NCBI RefSeq assembly: GCF_003641205.1
Contig: NZ_CP032762.1
Span: 4,732,001 to 4,796,000 of the forward strand
Source of the DNA: Rhodococcus sp. P1Y
GTDB lineage: Bacteria; Actinomycetota; Actinomycetes; Mycobacteriales; Mycobacteriaceae
Length of the DNA: 64,000 nucleotides
Direction of reading: 5' to 3'
Shown: one piece after another, positions 45,577 to 53,927 of the stretch
Numbering within the stretch: the first letter of the stretch is position 1
Layout of the letters: each line of letters starts with the position of its first letter
The notes under the pieces: model-generated
The model's input: the letters and a program-made list of their open reading frames with translations, nothing else
Told to the model about the DNA's origin: nothing
Database searches by the model: none
Program-made: the position numbers and the translations under genes

Positions 45577-46630
45577 CCCACGCTCCCGTCGCAAGATCGC
45601 CGATGGACGCCCCGGCGTCGTACACCGCGTCCCAACCGTCGACGACGGCATCGCCGGCACTGCCGATCCCGTCTTCGTACAGCGTGTCGACTGCACCGGA
45701 CGTGAATATTCCGACGATGGCTCCTGCTCCCGCACCGACGACCGTACCGAGAACCGGTGCAGGGAAGAAGCTTCCGATAGCCGCTCCGGCTGCGACCGAT
45801 GTAGCGAAGCTCGCCCCGCCGGACACGATGGCCTGACCTGCAGGCTTCCCGCTGTAGATGTCCCACAAAACACCAGCGGCAGCCAGCCCTCCACCTGCAC
45901 GGAGCGAAATGCGTTCCGCCTTCTTCGCAAGGTCCTCTGCAGTCTCGGCGACATCTACCGCTCTGGCGGCGGTGGTGCTCGCGTAATCCCAATCGCGATA
46001 GACCACCGAGGCGGGCGTCCCCTCAGGGGCGTTCCGGGCGAGGTCGATGTACCTATTCGATTCCGATACCAGCCACGCCGACTTGTCGTTCAGCGCCCAC
46101 GCCTGGATATCGACGACCGACAGGGCTGCAGCATCTACCAATTCGGTTGCGAGAAAGAGCCAATCGACTAGTGGGTTGGTCCAGACTCCGATCAGAGCCT
46201 GGGCCGCCTCACGTTCGACGGTTCGCGCCGCATCGGTGGCGTCGAACGCATGCCCGTAGGCGGCAGCCAAGTTTCCCGACGATGTTCCCTCGATGACGTC
46301 GCCGACCACGGTCAGCCCTGCCCCGGCGGCGTCGCGTCGCGCACCGGCCATCATGTCCGATGCTTTCTGCAGTCCGGTGGCGAAATCGTCGACCTTCCCA
46401 GCGTGATCTCGAGCCGCCGAAGACACCTTCAGGGCGCTCTCGGCACCTAGGGTCATCTTCGGTATCGCCACGTCGGAGGCGGGCCCGTCCCACGCTCCGT
46501 CGATTCTGTTCCGGGCCGCGAACACCGTGTCTGCGGATTCATCCACGGCCGGAGCGAGCCGGTCTCGTAGGAAACGAGCGACCTGGCGGACAGATTCGGG
46601 GTCACCGTCTATGTGAGTATCGATGCTCAT
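45563..46630 (-). CDS. ESX/WXG-type protein with glycine-zipper C-terminus, possible secreted toxin
   Basis: The 355-residue protein has an N-terminal helical hairpin (residues 1-100) with a W-x-G turn, GAWDGPAS, like WXG100-type type VII substrates. A middle helical region follows. The C-terminal 100 residues are Gly/Ala-rich with ATSVAAGAAIGSFF and GTVVGAGAGAIVGIF, resembling a glycine-zipper membrane-inserting segment. It lies between a 94-residue ESX-like gene and a membrane protein gene. A pore-forming secreted effector is a reasonable guess, not a proven role. Confidence 0.68.
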   Translation of the reverse strand: MSIDTHIDGDPESVRQVARFLRDRLAPAVDESADTVFAARNRIDGAWDGPASDVAIPKMTLGAESALKVSSAARDHAGKVDDFATGLQKASDMMAGARRDAAGAGLTVVGDVIEGTSSGNLAAAYGHAFDATDAARTVEREAAQALIGVWTNPLVDWLFLATELVDAAALSVVDIQAWALNDKSAWLVSESNRYIDLARNAPEGTPASVVYRDWDYASTTAARAVDVAETAEDLAKKAERISLRAGGGLAAAGVLWDIYSGKPAGQAIVSGGASFATSVAAGAAIGSFFPAPVLGTVVGAGAGAIVGIFTSGAVDTLYEDGIGSAGDAVVDGWDAVYDAGASIGDLATGAWDVLF

Positions 46631-46633
46631 GAC

Positions 46634-46918
46634 CTACTCCGCCCACGCCGCGACGTTGATTTCGTCGGCTGCGACGATGTCTTGCTCGGCGTATCGGGTG
46701 GCACATTCGTTCAGAACGCCGCTCATCCCTGCAAGGCCGACCACCAGCTCACCCGCAGAGGTCACGAAATTCGCCAAGATGCCGAGTATCGCGGCAGTCC
46801 CGATTCCTCCGTCGACGGCGGTGGGTATCGACGGCGCAATCGCGTCGACCCGAATCGCGGCGTCGTTCACATAGCCGGCCTGCACGTGTACTTCTTCGTA
46901 ATCCACGACGATGCTCAT
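46634..46918 (-). CDS. Small ESX-like protein (94 residues)
   Basis: The 94-residue helical protein has IDAIAPSI and IASAGELV-type segments around a Gly-rich turn and ends in AAWAE. Size and place before a WXG effector suggest it is the small partner of an ESX pair, although the W-x-G motif is not visible. The ATG at 46918 overlaps the SAV_915 stop by four bases (ATGA), with GAGGAGG upstream. Confidence 0.62.
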   Translation of the reverse strand: MSIVVDYEEVHVQAGYVNDAAIRVDAIAPSIPTAVDGGIGTAAILGILANFVTSAGELVVGLAGMSGVLNECATRYAEQDIVAADEINVAAWAE

Positions 46919-47190
46919 GATGCGCGTGCCTCCTCGGGCACTACGACGTCGAGCAACACCAGGTCGAAGGGCGCCACATCCCTCAGCGACGACAGGTAGC
47001 TGGTGGGAATTACGATCCACGGCTGGTCCCTGCCCATGCACGTGTGCAGGCGGTCCAGGGCCGAGTAGACCAACAGCGAGGATCTGCCGTCGCGTGTGTT
47101 GTTGAGCAACACACGAGCGTCCGATGGATCCGAAACGTGTTGATGACACGGCACATACAGCACCGGTGGAAAATCTGATGGAATCTTCAC
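46915..47190 (-). CDS. SAV_915 family protein
   Basis: The 91-residue protein matches the SAV_915/SseB-like pattern: VLYVPCHQ near the start, then RDGRSSLLVYSALDRLHTCMG, QPWIVIP and FDLVLLDVVVPEE. These proteins often lie beside type VII secretion genes in actinobacteria. It is first in the operon leading to the ESX-like, WXG and membrane protein genes. The GTG start at 47190 has GGGAGGA upstream, and an ECF-like promoter lies at 47236-47264. Confidence 0.72.
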   Translation of the reverse strand: MKIPSDFPPVLYVPCHQHVSDPSDARVLLNNTRDGRSSLLVYSALDRLHTCMGRDQPWIVIPTSYLSSLRDVAPFDLVLLDVVVPEEARAS

Positions 47191-47235
47191 GCGTTTGTCC
47201 TCCCCTGCTCCGGCGTGGAAGCCGGTCCTACAGAT

Positions 47236-47264
47236 TCAGACGCGGGGAAGTGGAAATCGGTTCC
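47236..47264 (-). promoter_or_regulatory. ECF-sigma-like promoter, copy 4 (ESX operon)
   Basis: On the minus strand GGAACC (47264-47259), 16 bases, CGTCTGA (47242-47236) lies 45 bases before the SAV_915 start. The hexamers and the 16-base spacing match the three DUF3558 module promoters; the spacer sequence does not, which argues against simple duplication. Confidence 0.72.
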
Positions 47265-47272
47265 GCCTTGTG

Positions 47273-48589
47273 TCAGAAACTCAGCGAGATGGCGCCGGTG
47301 AGGACGGCGAAGACTACGTAGAGCAGCGATGCGGTCAGAACCCACAGGAATGCGAAGCGCTGAAAGTCGCCGAGTGAGGATCTGACGAGGCCGAGCAGGA
47401 CCCACAGCGGTGCCGACGCCGGTCCGATCGAATGAGCCATCTGCCCGATGACAGCTGCGCGGGCCATCTCCTCCGGCGGAATCGAATGTTGCGCCGCCGA
47501 TTCCGCCAGCACCGGGACGATTCCGAAGAAGTACGCGTCGTTGGCCATGAAGAAACTCAACGGAATACCGATCACCGCTGCTGCCGCGGGCAGAAGGCCT
47601 TCGGCGCCGTCCGGTATGAGCGAGATCAGAGCGTTCGCCATGGCCGTTGTCATACCGGTCTCGGTGAGAATCCCGGTGAACACACCGGCACCGAGCACGA
47701 GGATGACGACGGGGACTGCGTTGGCCGCGTGTGCGCGAATGACCTCCCCTTGATCGGAAGGGCGCGGGTGATTGAGCACCAGAACGATGATGAAGCCCAG
47801 CATGAACAGCACCAGCAGGTCGGCGACACCGAGAACGAGCAACACCAACAAGGTGACGGTGCAGGCCGCGTTGGCCCATGTTCGCCACGTTGCCTTGGTC
47901 ATCACGGTTCCGTCCTCGGACCGCTGGTGACCACCGGAGCCGATGTCAGCTCTGACTTCAGCGATTCGTTCGGCTGTGATGTTCTTGCGTGCGTTGCGTC
48001 CCAGCAGATACGCGAGCCCGATGATCGATGCGGACATCATCAGCATCGCCGGAAGCATGTGGACGAAGTAGTCGGTTGCGTCGATACCCAGCACGCTGAT
48101 GGCTCGAGTCGCAGCCCCTCCCCACGGCGTCGTTCCGGAGATGGTACCCAATGCCATCGTCGAAATCGTCGCGATGACAAGAGGATTGATTTCCAACTGC
48201 CGATAGATGGGCAGGAACGCCGAGCAGATGATCATGTACGAGGTGGTGCCGTCACCGTCCAACGCGACCAACAGCGCGAGTACAGCGGTGCCGACGCAGA
48301 TCTTGACAGGGTCACCGCCGGACAAGCGGATGATGGCACGTGAGACCGGGTCGAAAAGGCGAGCGTCCATCATGACGCCGAAGTAGAGAACGGCGAACAG
48401 CAGAAGAATTGCTGTGGGGGCGACGGTTTCGATCCCTACCGCGACCATCTCCGGTAGATCGGCGCCCCGACCACTGATCAACAGAACGATGATGGGAATG
48501 AAAACGACCGCGACGAGAGCCGTCGCCCACTTCTTGATGACGACGAGCATGAACGACGCCAGCGAGGCAAAGCCGAGTATTGCCAGCAT
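47273..48589 (-). CDS. CitMHS-family citrate/divalent metal symporter
   Basis: The 438-residue membrane protein has about twelve helices and CitMHS motifs, including DARLFDPVSRAIIRLSGGDPVK and later GMTTAMANALISLIPDGA and FMANDAYFFGIVPVLAE. These transporters import citrate-metal complexes or related tricarboxylates with protons. It begins three bases after the stop of the dehydrogenase gene, so the pair forms one operon for an organic acid. Confidence 0.88.
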   Translation of the reverse strand: MLAILGFASLASFMLVVIKKWATALVAVVFIPIIVLLISGRGADLPEMVAVGIETVAPTAILLLFAVLYFGVMMDARLFDPVSRAIIRLSGGDPVKICVGTAVLALLVALDGDGTTSYMIICSAFLPIYRQLEINPLVIATISTMALGTISGTTPWGGAATRAISVLGIDATDYFVHMLPAMLMMSASIIGLAYLLGRNARKNITAERIAEVRADIGSGGHQRSEDGTVMTKATWRTWANAACTVTLLVLLVLGVADLLVLFMLGFIIVLVLNHPRPSDQGEVIRAHAANAVPVVILVLGAGVFTGILTETGMTTAMANALISLIPDGAEGLLPAAAAVIGIPLSFFMANDAYFFGIVPVLAESAAQHSIPPEEMARAAVIGQMAHSIGPASAPLWVLLGLVRSSLGDFQRFAFLWVLTASLLYVVFAVLTGAISLSF

Positions 48590-48592
48590 GTC

Positions 48593-49702
48593 TCAGCGCT
48601 CCGCGGCGAGGTGGCCGATGACTGCCGTGGTGAAGCCTTCGGTGTCTGCTGTTCCGCGAAGATCCTTGGTCCGAGTGTCCGGTGATGCGACAGCGAGATC
48701 GATCGCACGATGAATCCGCACACCTGCATCCGTCAGCCTGGCGTCATCTCGTTGGTCGCCGATCCACGTCAGCAGCATTGCAGCCGAACCGATCAGGGAG
48801 GCGGGGTTGGCTACACCGCGGCCTGCGATGGACGGTGCCGAGCCGTGTTGTGCCTGTGCGACGGCGTGGCCCTTGCCCACGTTCAGGGATGCGGCGAGGC
48901 CGAGACTGCCCGAAAGCTCGGTAGCCTCGTCGGAGAGTATGTCCCCGAACATGTTCGTGGTGGCGATGACGTCGAAATGTTCCGGGCTCCTGATCAGCAG
49001 TGCGGCGACGGCGTCGACCAGAAGTTCCTCGTACGTGACGTCGGGGAAGTCTGCGCGGACATGCCGCGCGGCTTCGAGGAAGAGACCGTCGCTGAGCCTG
49101 AGCACATTTGCCTTGTGTACGACGGTGACCTTGGATCGGCGCGTGCGGGCGAGTTCGAATGCACGACGGACGATTCGCTCCGAGCCGGCCCTGGTGACCT
49201 TGCGGATCGCGAGCGCGAGGTCTTCGGTGGGCATGAATTCTCCACCGCCCGCGAACATGGTTCGGTCGGCGTAAAAGCCTTCGGTGTTCTCGCGCACGAT
49301 CACGAGGTCGAACGAGCGGTTCAGCGGATTCGGCAGTGCATCGACCGTGCGTGCAGGCCGAATGTTTGCGTACAGGTCCAGCCGGCGCCGCAGGATCCCC
49401 GATGGGTTGACGCCTCCTTCCGCGCTGGGCGGATAGTCGAGGTGCGAGACCGGGCCGAGGATGACACCGTCGGCGGCGCGGGATATGTCCACGACCTCGG
49501 GCGGCATCGTCGTTCCGGACGCGCGGAGGGCGTCGAACCCGATGAGCTCACGTCGGAAGTGCGGCGTGATCCCGATGGGGGCGAGTACGGCGTCGACAAC
49601 CCGGGTTGTGGCGTCAGCGATCTCGGGGCCGATTCCGTCGCCGTCGAGCACGACCAGTTCGAGCACGTTGCTGCGCGGCGTTGTCGGCGATTCGTGGGTC
49701 AA
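48593..49702 (-). CDS. Isopropylmalate/isocitrate dehydrogenase-family enzyme
   Basis: The 369-residue enzyme has the beta-decarboxylating dehydrogenase motifs: LDGDGIGPEIADATTRV, the Arg-rich substrate region with LRRRLDLYANIRPA, VRENTEGFYADR, VVHKANVLRLSDGLF, and the metal site TNMFGDILSDEA. It oxidises a 2-hydroxy acid with loss of CO2 using NAD(P)+. Location upstream of a CitMHS transporter and downstream of a LysR gene suggests catabolism of tartrate, a malate derivative or a tricarboxylate, not leucine biosynthesis. Confidence 0.85.
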   Translation of the reverse strand: MTHESPTTPRSNVLELVVLDGDGIGPEIADATTRVVDAVLAPIGITPHFRRELIGFDALRASGTTMPPEVVDISRAADGVILGPVSHLDYPPSAEGGVNPSGILRRRLDLYANIRPARTVDALPNPLNRSFDLVIVRENTEGFYADRTMFAGGGEFMPTEDLALAIRKVTRAGSERIVRRAFELARTRRSKVTVVHKANVLRLSDGLFLEAARHVRADFPDVTYEELLVDAVAALLIRSPEHFDVIATTNMFGDILSDEATELSGSLGLAASLNVGKGHAVAQAQHGSAPSIAGRGVANPASLIGSAAMLLTWIGDQRDDARLTDAGVRIHRAIDLAVASPDTRTKDLRGTADTEGFTTAVIGHLAAER

Positions 49703-49802
49703 GGTGTCTCCAGCTGTTCACGTCCGCTTCGTTGCGGACTCGGCCACCGGTGTGACCGCTGCCATACACAGTGCCGCTCATCGAGCATGAAGACCAGAGA
49801 GA

Positions 49803-49845
49803 GTTACTCACACCTAACTTAAGGAGAATTCACACCTGAGGTAAC
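49803..49845. promoter_or_regulatory. Repeated TCACACCT element at the LysR/dehydrogenase junction
   Basis: TCACACCT occurs at 49808-49815 and 49830-49837, 22 bases apart, or two helical turns. The region is bounded by GTTAC (49803) and GTAAC (49841). It lies about 100 bases before the dehydrogenase start and overlaps the lysR 3' end. It could be the LysR binding site. Confidence 0.5.
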
Positions 49846-50733
49846 GTCGATCAGGATCGCTCGAAGCGCCTGGCCGGCCGGAGTATGTGCGCTTCCCTCC
49901 AACCGACACAACAGTATTCGCCGCTCGGGCAGTTCGGCCAGGTCCATGGCGGTCACCCCGTCGCGTAGATAGCGCGTCGTCAGCTTCGGTGCGACAGCGA
50001 GCCCGAGGCCGGCAGCCACCATCGCCTGGGATTCCATGTAGTCGTTGGATTCGATGAACACGTCTGGATCGAAACCCGCATCGCGGCACGTACGTCGAAA
50101 GACTGTGGTGATCGCATGCCCGCCGGTCCGGACGATCCATTGCTCGGATGCCAGCGAGGACAGCGTCACCCTCCCCCGATGTTTCCATCCGCTGGGCACC
50201 AGCAACACGGTCTGGTCGACGGCGATGACCTCGCTGTCGACGCCAGGTGCCGTCATCGGCAATTGGGCGTAGTCCCACGCAAGTGCCACGTCGACGGTTC
50301 GCGCCTGCAGCATCTGCTGAAGGTCGCGCAGCCTCGACGACATGATCCCCAGTTCGATTCCAGGATGCGCCGCACGGAAATTGCTGATGACGTCCGGCAG
50401 AAGCGAGGCAGCGAACGACGGAAACACTCCCAGGTCGACACGGCCCGCGCGAGCGTTGCGAAGATCGGAGAGCTCGACGGCCAGCGCCGACAAGTGGGTC
50501 TCGATAGCGACCGCCTTGGCGGCGACGAGCCGGCCTGCGTCCGTGAGGTGAACGCCGCGCGCGTGCCGTTCGACGACGCGTGTGCCGACGATACTTTCGA
50601 GACGTTTGATCTGCTGCGACACTGCAGACGGGGTGTACATCAGGGTTTCGGCCGCCGCGGTCATCGAGCCGGAACGGTCGATCTCGACCAACAGTCTGAG
50701 CAGGGAAAGCTCCACGTCCATGTGCTCAGCCAA
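49819..50733 (-). CDS. LysR-family transcriptional regulator
   Basis: The 304-residue protein has an N-terminal LysR helix-turn-helix (SGSMTAAAETLMYTPSAVSQQIKRLE near residues 15-42) and a periplasmic-binding-like effector domain. It is upstream of the dehydrogenase and transporter in the same direction, with a 116-base gap holding a repeated motif. It probably activates that operon in response to the transported acid. Confidence 0.88.
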   Translation of the reverse strand: MAEHMDVELSLLRLLVEIDRSGSMTAAAETLMYTPSAVSQQIKRLESIVGTRVVERHARGVHLTDAGRLVAAKAVAIETHLSALAVELSDLRNARAGRVDLGVFPSFAASLLPDVISNFRAAHPGIELGIMSSRLRDLQQMLQARTVDVALAWDYAQLPMTAPGVDSEVIAVDQTVLLVPSGWKHRGRVTLSSLASEQWIVRTGGHAITTVFRRTCRDAGFDPDVFIESNDYMESQAMVAAGLGLAVAPKLTTRYLRDGVTAMDLAELPERRILLCRLEGSAHTPAGQALRAILIDVTSGVNSP

Positions 50734-50789
50734 TCACGCAGCCGTTATCAGGCGCAGTCGGACTCCGGCAGCGGATAGCATCGGTGGGC

Positions 50790-51077
50790 ATGGAACCTCA
50801 GAGTTACTCATCCGGCGAACGAGTATTCGGCCCGCCTCGCGGGACGTTCGATGCCGATTGGGCCGCGACTGCGCTTCGCTCGAATCAGCAAGGTCTGGAC
50901 TTCGCGACATCGGTGCGTCTCATGGAGCGAGCATGGGAACTTCTGCGGTCGCGTGACCTCCGAGGCGCTGCGCTCGCGGACGCACTCGCTGACGCTGATG
51001 ATTCCGACAAGGCTCTGACGGACGCCGCGGCGGCAGTGGCAACCGAAATTGCCGAGCTCTACCTTGACCGATCCTGA
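50790..51077 (+). CDS. 95-residue small protein of a three-copy local family, copy 1
   Basis: The protein begins MEPQSYSSGERVFGPPRG, has a central RLMERAWELLRSRDLRGAAL helix and ends in VATEIAELYLDRS. It is soluble and helical, with no known domain. Homologues begin at 57651 (split by an IS fragment) and 63935 (running off the window). All share the upstream block CGGTGGGC before ATG and a TAGCA -10-like box. The start could also be GTG at 50784; the -10 box is so near that the message may be leaderless. Confidence 0.6.
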   Translation: MEPQSYSSGERVFGPPRGTFDADWAATALRSNQQGLDFATSVRLMERAWELLRSRDLRGAALADALADADDSDKALTDAAAAVATEIAELYLDRS

Positions 51078-51347
51078 TCGTGGCCTCTGTGAACGGAAAT
51101 ACATAGCAGGGTATGCAGTTAAAAACGTGCACATGCGACGAACGGATTTTGCGCGACAATCGAGAGGACCAGCCGAGGCACGACGCAGCATCAGTGGCTC
51201 GAGTTCACCGTCGGTGGAGTTCAGGAGGTGAAACCGCATCTCGGCATCCGCGAAGGAATCAGGTCACGGAACTTGTTGCGCTGGAGCAGTTCTCGGATAA
51301 TTGCGACGCGGAACAGTGCTCGCAACGGACGCACCCGGCTCCAACCT
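51078..51347. other. Gene-poor interval, 270 bases
   Basis: No convincing gene is seen. Near 51090-51115 there is GTGAACGGAAATACATAGCA, similar to GTGAGTGGAAATACGTAGTA at 63833-63852. The rest shows no clear hairpin or promoter. Confidence 0.4.
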
Positions 51348-51728
51348 CTACCGCGGCCCTTCAGCTTGTATGCCCCCGGCGTTCGCTACATCGACTGCAT
51401 TGGTCGACGTGAAGAACTTGCTGAAGACCACTTTCATCTCCTCGACGACATCGATGTGGCTCTGGAGTACGTCGACCATGTTGTTCTCTCCGCCTACAGC
51501 CTTCTCGGCGAAGATCTGACGTAGCTGGAGTCCCATGTCGAAGTCGCCCCAGCCGCTAATATTCGCGAGGATTCGGGCTTTCTCCTGGTGCTTTCTGAGC
51601 TTCTGAACGTATGAGTCACAAGCTGAAAAGCAGCGTTCAGCGGCTTCTGCGTTGAGGTACAGCTGACCTTGATCGGCGGCATTTGCGAGTGCCTGCCAAT
51701 ACGTTGCCGGTTCGCCCGGACCGCCCAT
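51348..51728 (-). CDS. 126-residue helical GWG protein, module 3 (ESX-like)
   Basis: The 126-residue product is close to module 2 (EPATYWQALANAADQGQLYLN, SGWGDFDMG, GGENNMVDVLQSHIDVVEEMK). It has the same length, no signal peptide and the same lipoprotein gene upstream. Start ATG at 51728 follows AAGGGG. The conservation of the second helix among the three copies exceeds that of the first half, suggesting a shared binding surface. Confidence 0.7.
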   Translation of the reverse strand: MGGPGEPATYWQALANAADQGQLYLNAEAAERCFSACDSYVQKLRKHQEKARILANISGWGDFDMGLQLRQIFAEKAVGGENNMVDVLQSHIDVVEEMKVVFSKFFTSTNAVDVANAGGIQAEGPR

Positions 51729-51737
51729 CGAAACCCC

Positions 51738-52259
51738 TTAGTTGGATGCGGCAGGAACCGCGGACTCCAAATCATTGACATGGTTCAGGACCACTTCGCA
51801 GGCGTCTACCCCGTCGTCCTCGTTGTAGAGGGCATTGAACACCACGACACCGCCCGGCACCTCGAGTGCGATCTGACAATCCCTTATCGCAGGATCGAAC
51901 TCTGTCTTGAACATGTAGGCGTCGCGTCCACCTATTTGTAGGTCACGCCCCTCCATGTTTCCCGGTTTAGCACGAGCTTCGGCAATCGTATGGTCGGTTG
52001 ACGACAGCACGCTCAATCCGTACGGCGAGTACACGCCCCCAGGCGCGTGAAACACACAGCTACCCCAATCTGGGACCTCGATGCCCCTTTCCCACCCTTC
52101 GTCTCGGTACGCCGGATCCAAACCTGTCGCCTCGAGTGCCTCCGGCGTAATGCTGCACGGATCCCAACGCTCAGCTGCGACGGGACTCCCGTCGACACCC
52201 CCACCGCATCCTGCCAGCAGCGCAGAGATCGCAGCCAGCGTCGCCACCTGTCTACGCAC
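51738..52259 (-). CDS. DUF3558 lipoprotein, module 3
   Basis: The 173-residue product has a lipobox (LLAGCGG), RWDPCSITPEALEATGLDP, GWERGIEVPDWGSC and a late RDCQIALEVPGGVVVF strand. It is closest to module 2. GTG at 52259 follows a GGGGG site. The GWG gene starts ten bases after its stop. An ECF-type promoter is at 52290-52318. Confidence 0.82.
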   Translation of the reverse strand: MRRQVATLAAISALLAGCGGGVDGSPVAAERWDPCSITPEALEATGLDPAYRDEGWERGIEVPDWGSCVFHAPGGVYSPYGLSVLSSTDHTIAEARAKPGNMEGRDLQIGGRDAYMFKTEFDPAIRDCQIALEVPGGVVVFNALYNEDDGVDACEVVLNHVNDLESAVPAASN

Positions 52260-52289
52260 CCATCCCCCTTGATCACGTCGTTCAACAGG

Positions 52290-52318
52290 TTAGACGCACC
52301 GATCATCGAAACGGTTCC
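52290..52318 (-). promoter_or_regulatory. ECF-sigma-like promoter, copy 3
   Basis: On the minus strand GGAACC, 16 bases, CGTCTAA lies 31 bases before the DUF3558 start, with CGGTG before and CCTGTTGA after the -10 block, as in copy 2. Confidence 0.78.
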
Positions 52319-52523
52319 AGTTCGCCGCGCGGTCGCGAATCAGGAGGGCATCCGTCCACGGTCGGCAGAACGGTCGGACGGCTTCCGATCGTTTGGCGAG
52401 ATCGATCCTCGCGTCGATGTTGGTCTAACCCGACGACTGACGCGAACGCCGCGCCACTTACCTGACATCCGAGAGAGCCAGTTAGTTGCCGCCACCCACA
52501 GCCCGTCATGCGTTCGCCCTCCC

Positions 52524-53154
52524 TCAGAACCCCTTTCGGTCCAACCACGCCAGCACCGCCTCGGCGACGTCATGCGACCCGCTGTCGATTGTCAGTGAGT
52601 GCCCACGCCCCTCGAACTCGTGGAACTCGGTGTCCGACTCCCCCTTCGCGTACAACCCGAATACCTCCTTGGTGACCTTCAGCGGAACCGTGTGATCTTC
52701 GGTGCCCGAGGTCAGGAGCAGCGGTCCACGGTCGGCGAGGTGGGTGTCGACCTTCGCGGGCGAGTGTTTCGAGAAGTTGGCTGCGGCGTCTTCGAACAAG
52801 AAGTAGTCCCGGTCCTGGGATGGTCCAGCGGTCGTGCAGAGCGTTCGACTCCTCCTCTATCAGGGTGTTGCCGAACGAGTACTTGAATTGCGTGGCGGTC
52901 AACGACACAGTGCGGTGCCGGTTGGCCGGATTACCGAGGACTGGGAAGCCCGATCGCAACTGCGAGAACGGCAGCGCCTTCACGCCCTTGATCGGTGCGG
53001 GGTCGATCGCAACTGCCGCGGCAGCGTGACCGGTCGCCAAGAGCTCCTGCGCAATCAATCCGCCGAACGAGTGATCGACGACTACCGGCTTCTCCCCATC
53101 GACTGCGGTGATGAGGTCCGCGTAGTGGTCGACGATCTGGGCAATGCCGACGTT
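52524..53154 (-). pseudogene. Alpha/beta hydrolase, truncated by IS and frameshifted
   Basis: Two frames together encode most of an alpha/beta hydrolase. The upstream part reads TSNVGIAQIVDHYADL, then VVVDHSFGGLIAQELL (nucleophile elbow with Asp in place of the usual Gly). The downstream part reads RDYFLFEDAAANFSK, LLTSGTEDHTVP and a late FEGRGHSLTIDSGSHDVAEAVLAWL with the catalytic His. A frame break lies near 52815. The N-terminus is missing at the junction with the IS remnant near 53155. Confidence 0.78.
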
Positions 53155-53885
53155 TGAGGTTCCCCCCGAAAAGTGGACAGTGGTTACGCGGCCATAATGG
53201 GCGCGTTCAGTGACTGTTCGTAACTGTGGGGGCTGAGCATTCCGGTTGTGGAGTGCCGTCGTCGAGTGTTGTAAAAGTTCATCCAGTTGTCAACTGCAGC
53301 AACCAATTCGGTCCTGTACGCGAACGTGTGGCGGTAGTAGTACTCGTGCTTGAATGTCGACCACAAACTCTCCGCTCCGGCGTTGTCCCAGCAGATGCCG
53401 GTCTCACCCATCGAGCGCCGCAACCCGTACCGTTCGCACGCTTCCTTTATGATCTCAGCGGTGTACTGGCTTCCCCTGTCCGAGTGCATGATTGTGCCCG
53501 CGACGTCGCCGCCACGGCCGGCAACTCCCATGTCCAGAGCTTCCAGGACGAGCTCGGTGCGCATGTGATCGGCGATGGCCCACCCAAGGGCCTTTTTCGA
53601 GTGTTCGTCCTTGATGGCGCACAGGTACATATAGCCCTCTCCGCAGGTCAGGTACGTGATGTCCGAGGTCCACACCGCATCGACGTGCCCTTGATCGAAC
53701 CGGCGCTGGACCAGGTCGTCGGGGAACGAGTCGACCACGGTGGTGCGGATCTTGAACGTGCGGGGGCTGATCCCGACGATGCCGAGGGAGCGCATGATCT
53801 TCGCGACGGTTTTCTCGGTGATGACCTCGCCCCGGTCATGGAGTTCGGCGGTGATTCGGCGTGCTCCGTAGACGCTTAGATCGGA
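53155..53885 (-). mobile_element. IS3-family remnant (transposase OrfB, 5' part lost)
   Basis: The element encodes about 235 residues of an IS3-type OrfB: YGARRITAELHDRG, then the DDE residues in VWTSDITYL, MHSDRGSQYT and the Glu in AESLWSTFKHE, ending FYNTRRRHSTTGMLSPHSYE. The stop is at 53184. The likely right end, with CCCCGAAAAGTGGACA, begins near 53155 inside the hydrolase. OrfA and the start of OrfB are absent. The upstream part of the open frame (to 54098) is antisense to a LuxR remnant and is not transposase. Confidence 0.82.
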
Positions 53886-53927
53886 ACCGGGGACTGGTCC
53901 GCAGCGCAGAATTCGGTACAGATTGGG

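Noticed and set aside
50784..51077. Small-protein family as WXG100 members
   Set aside because: The length is right, but there is no W-x-G turn between helices and no ESX neighbour in the same operon.
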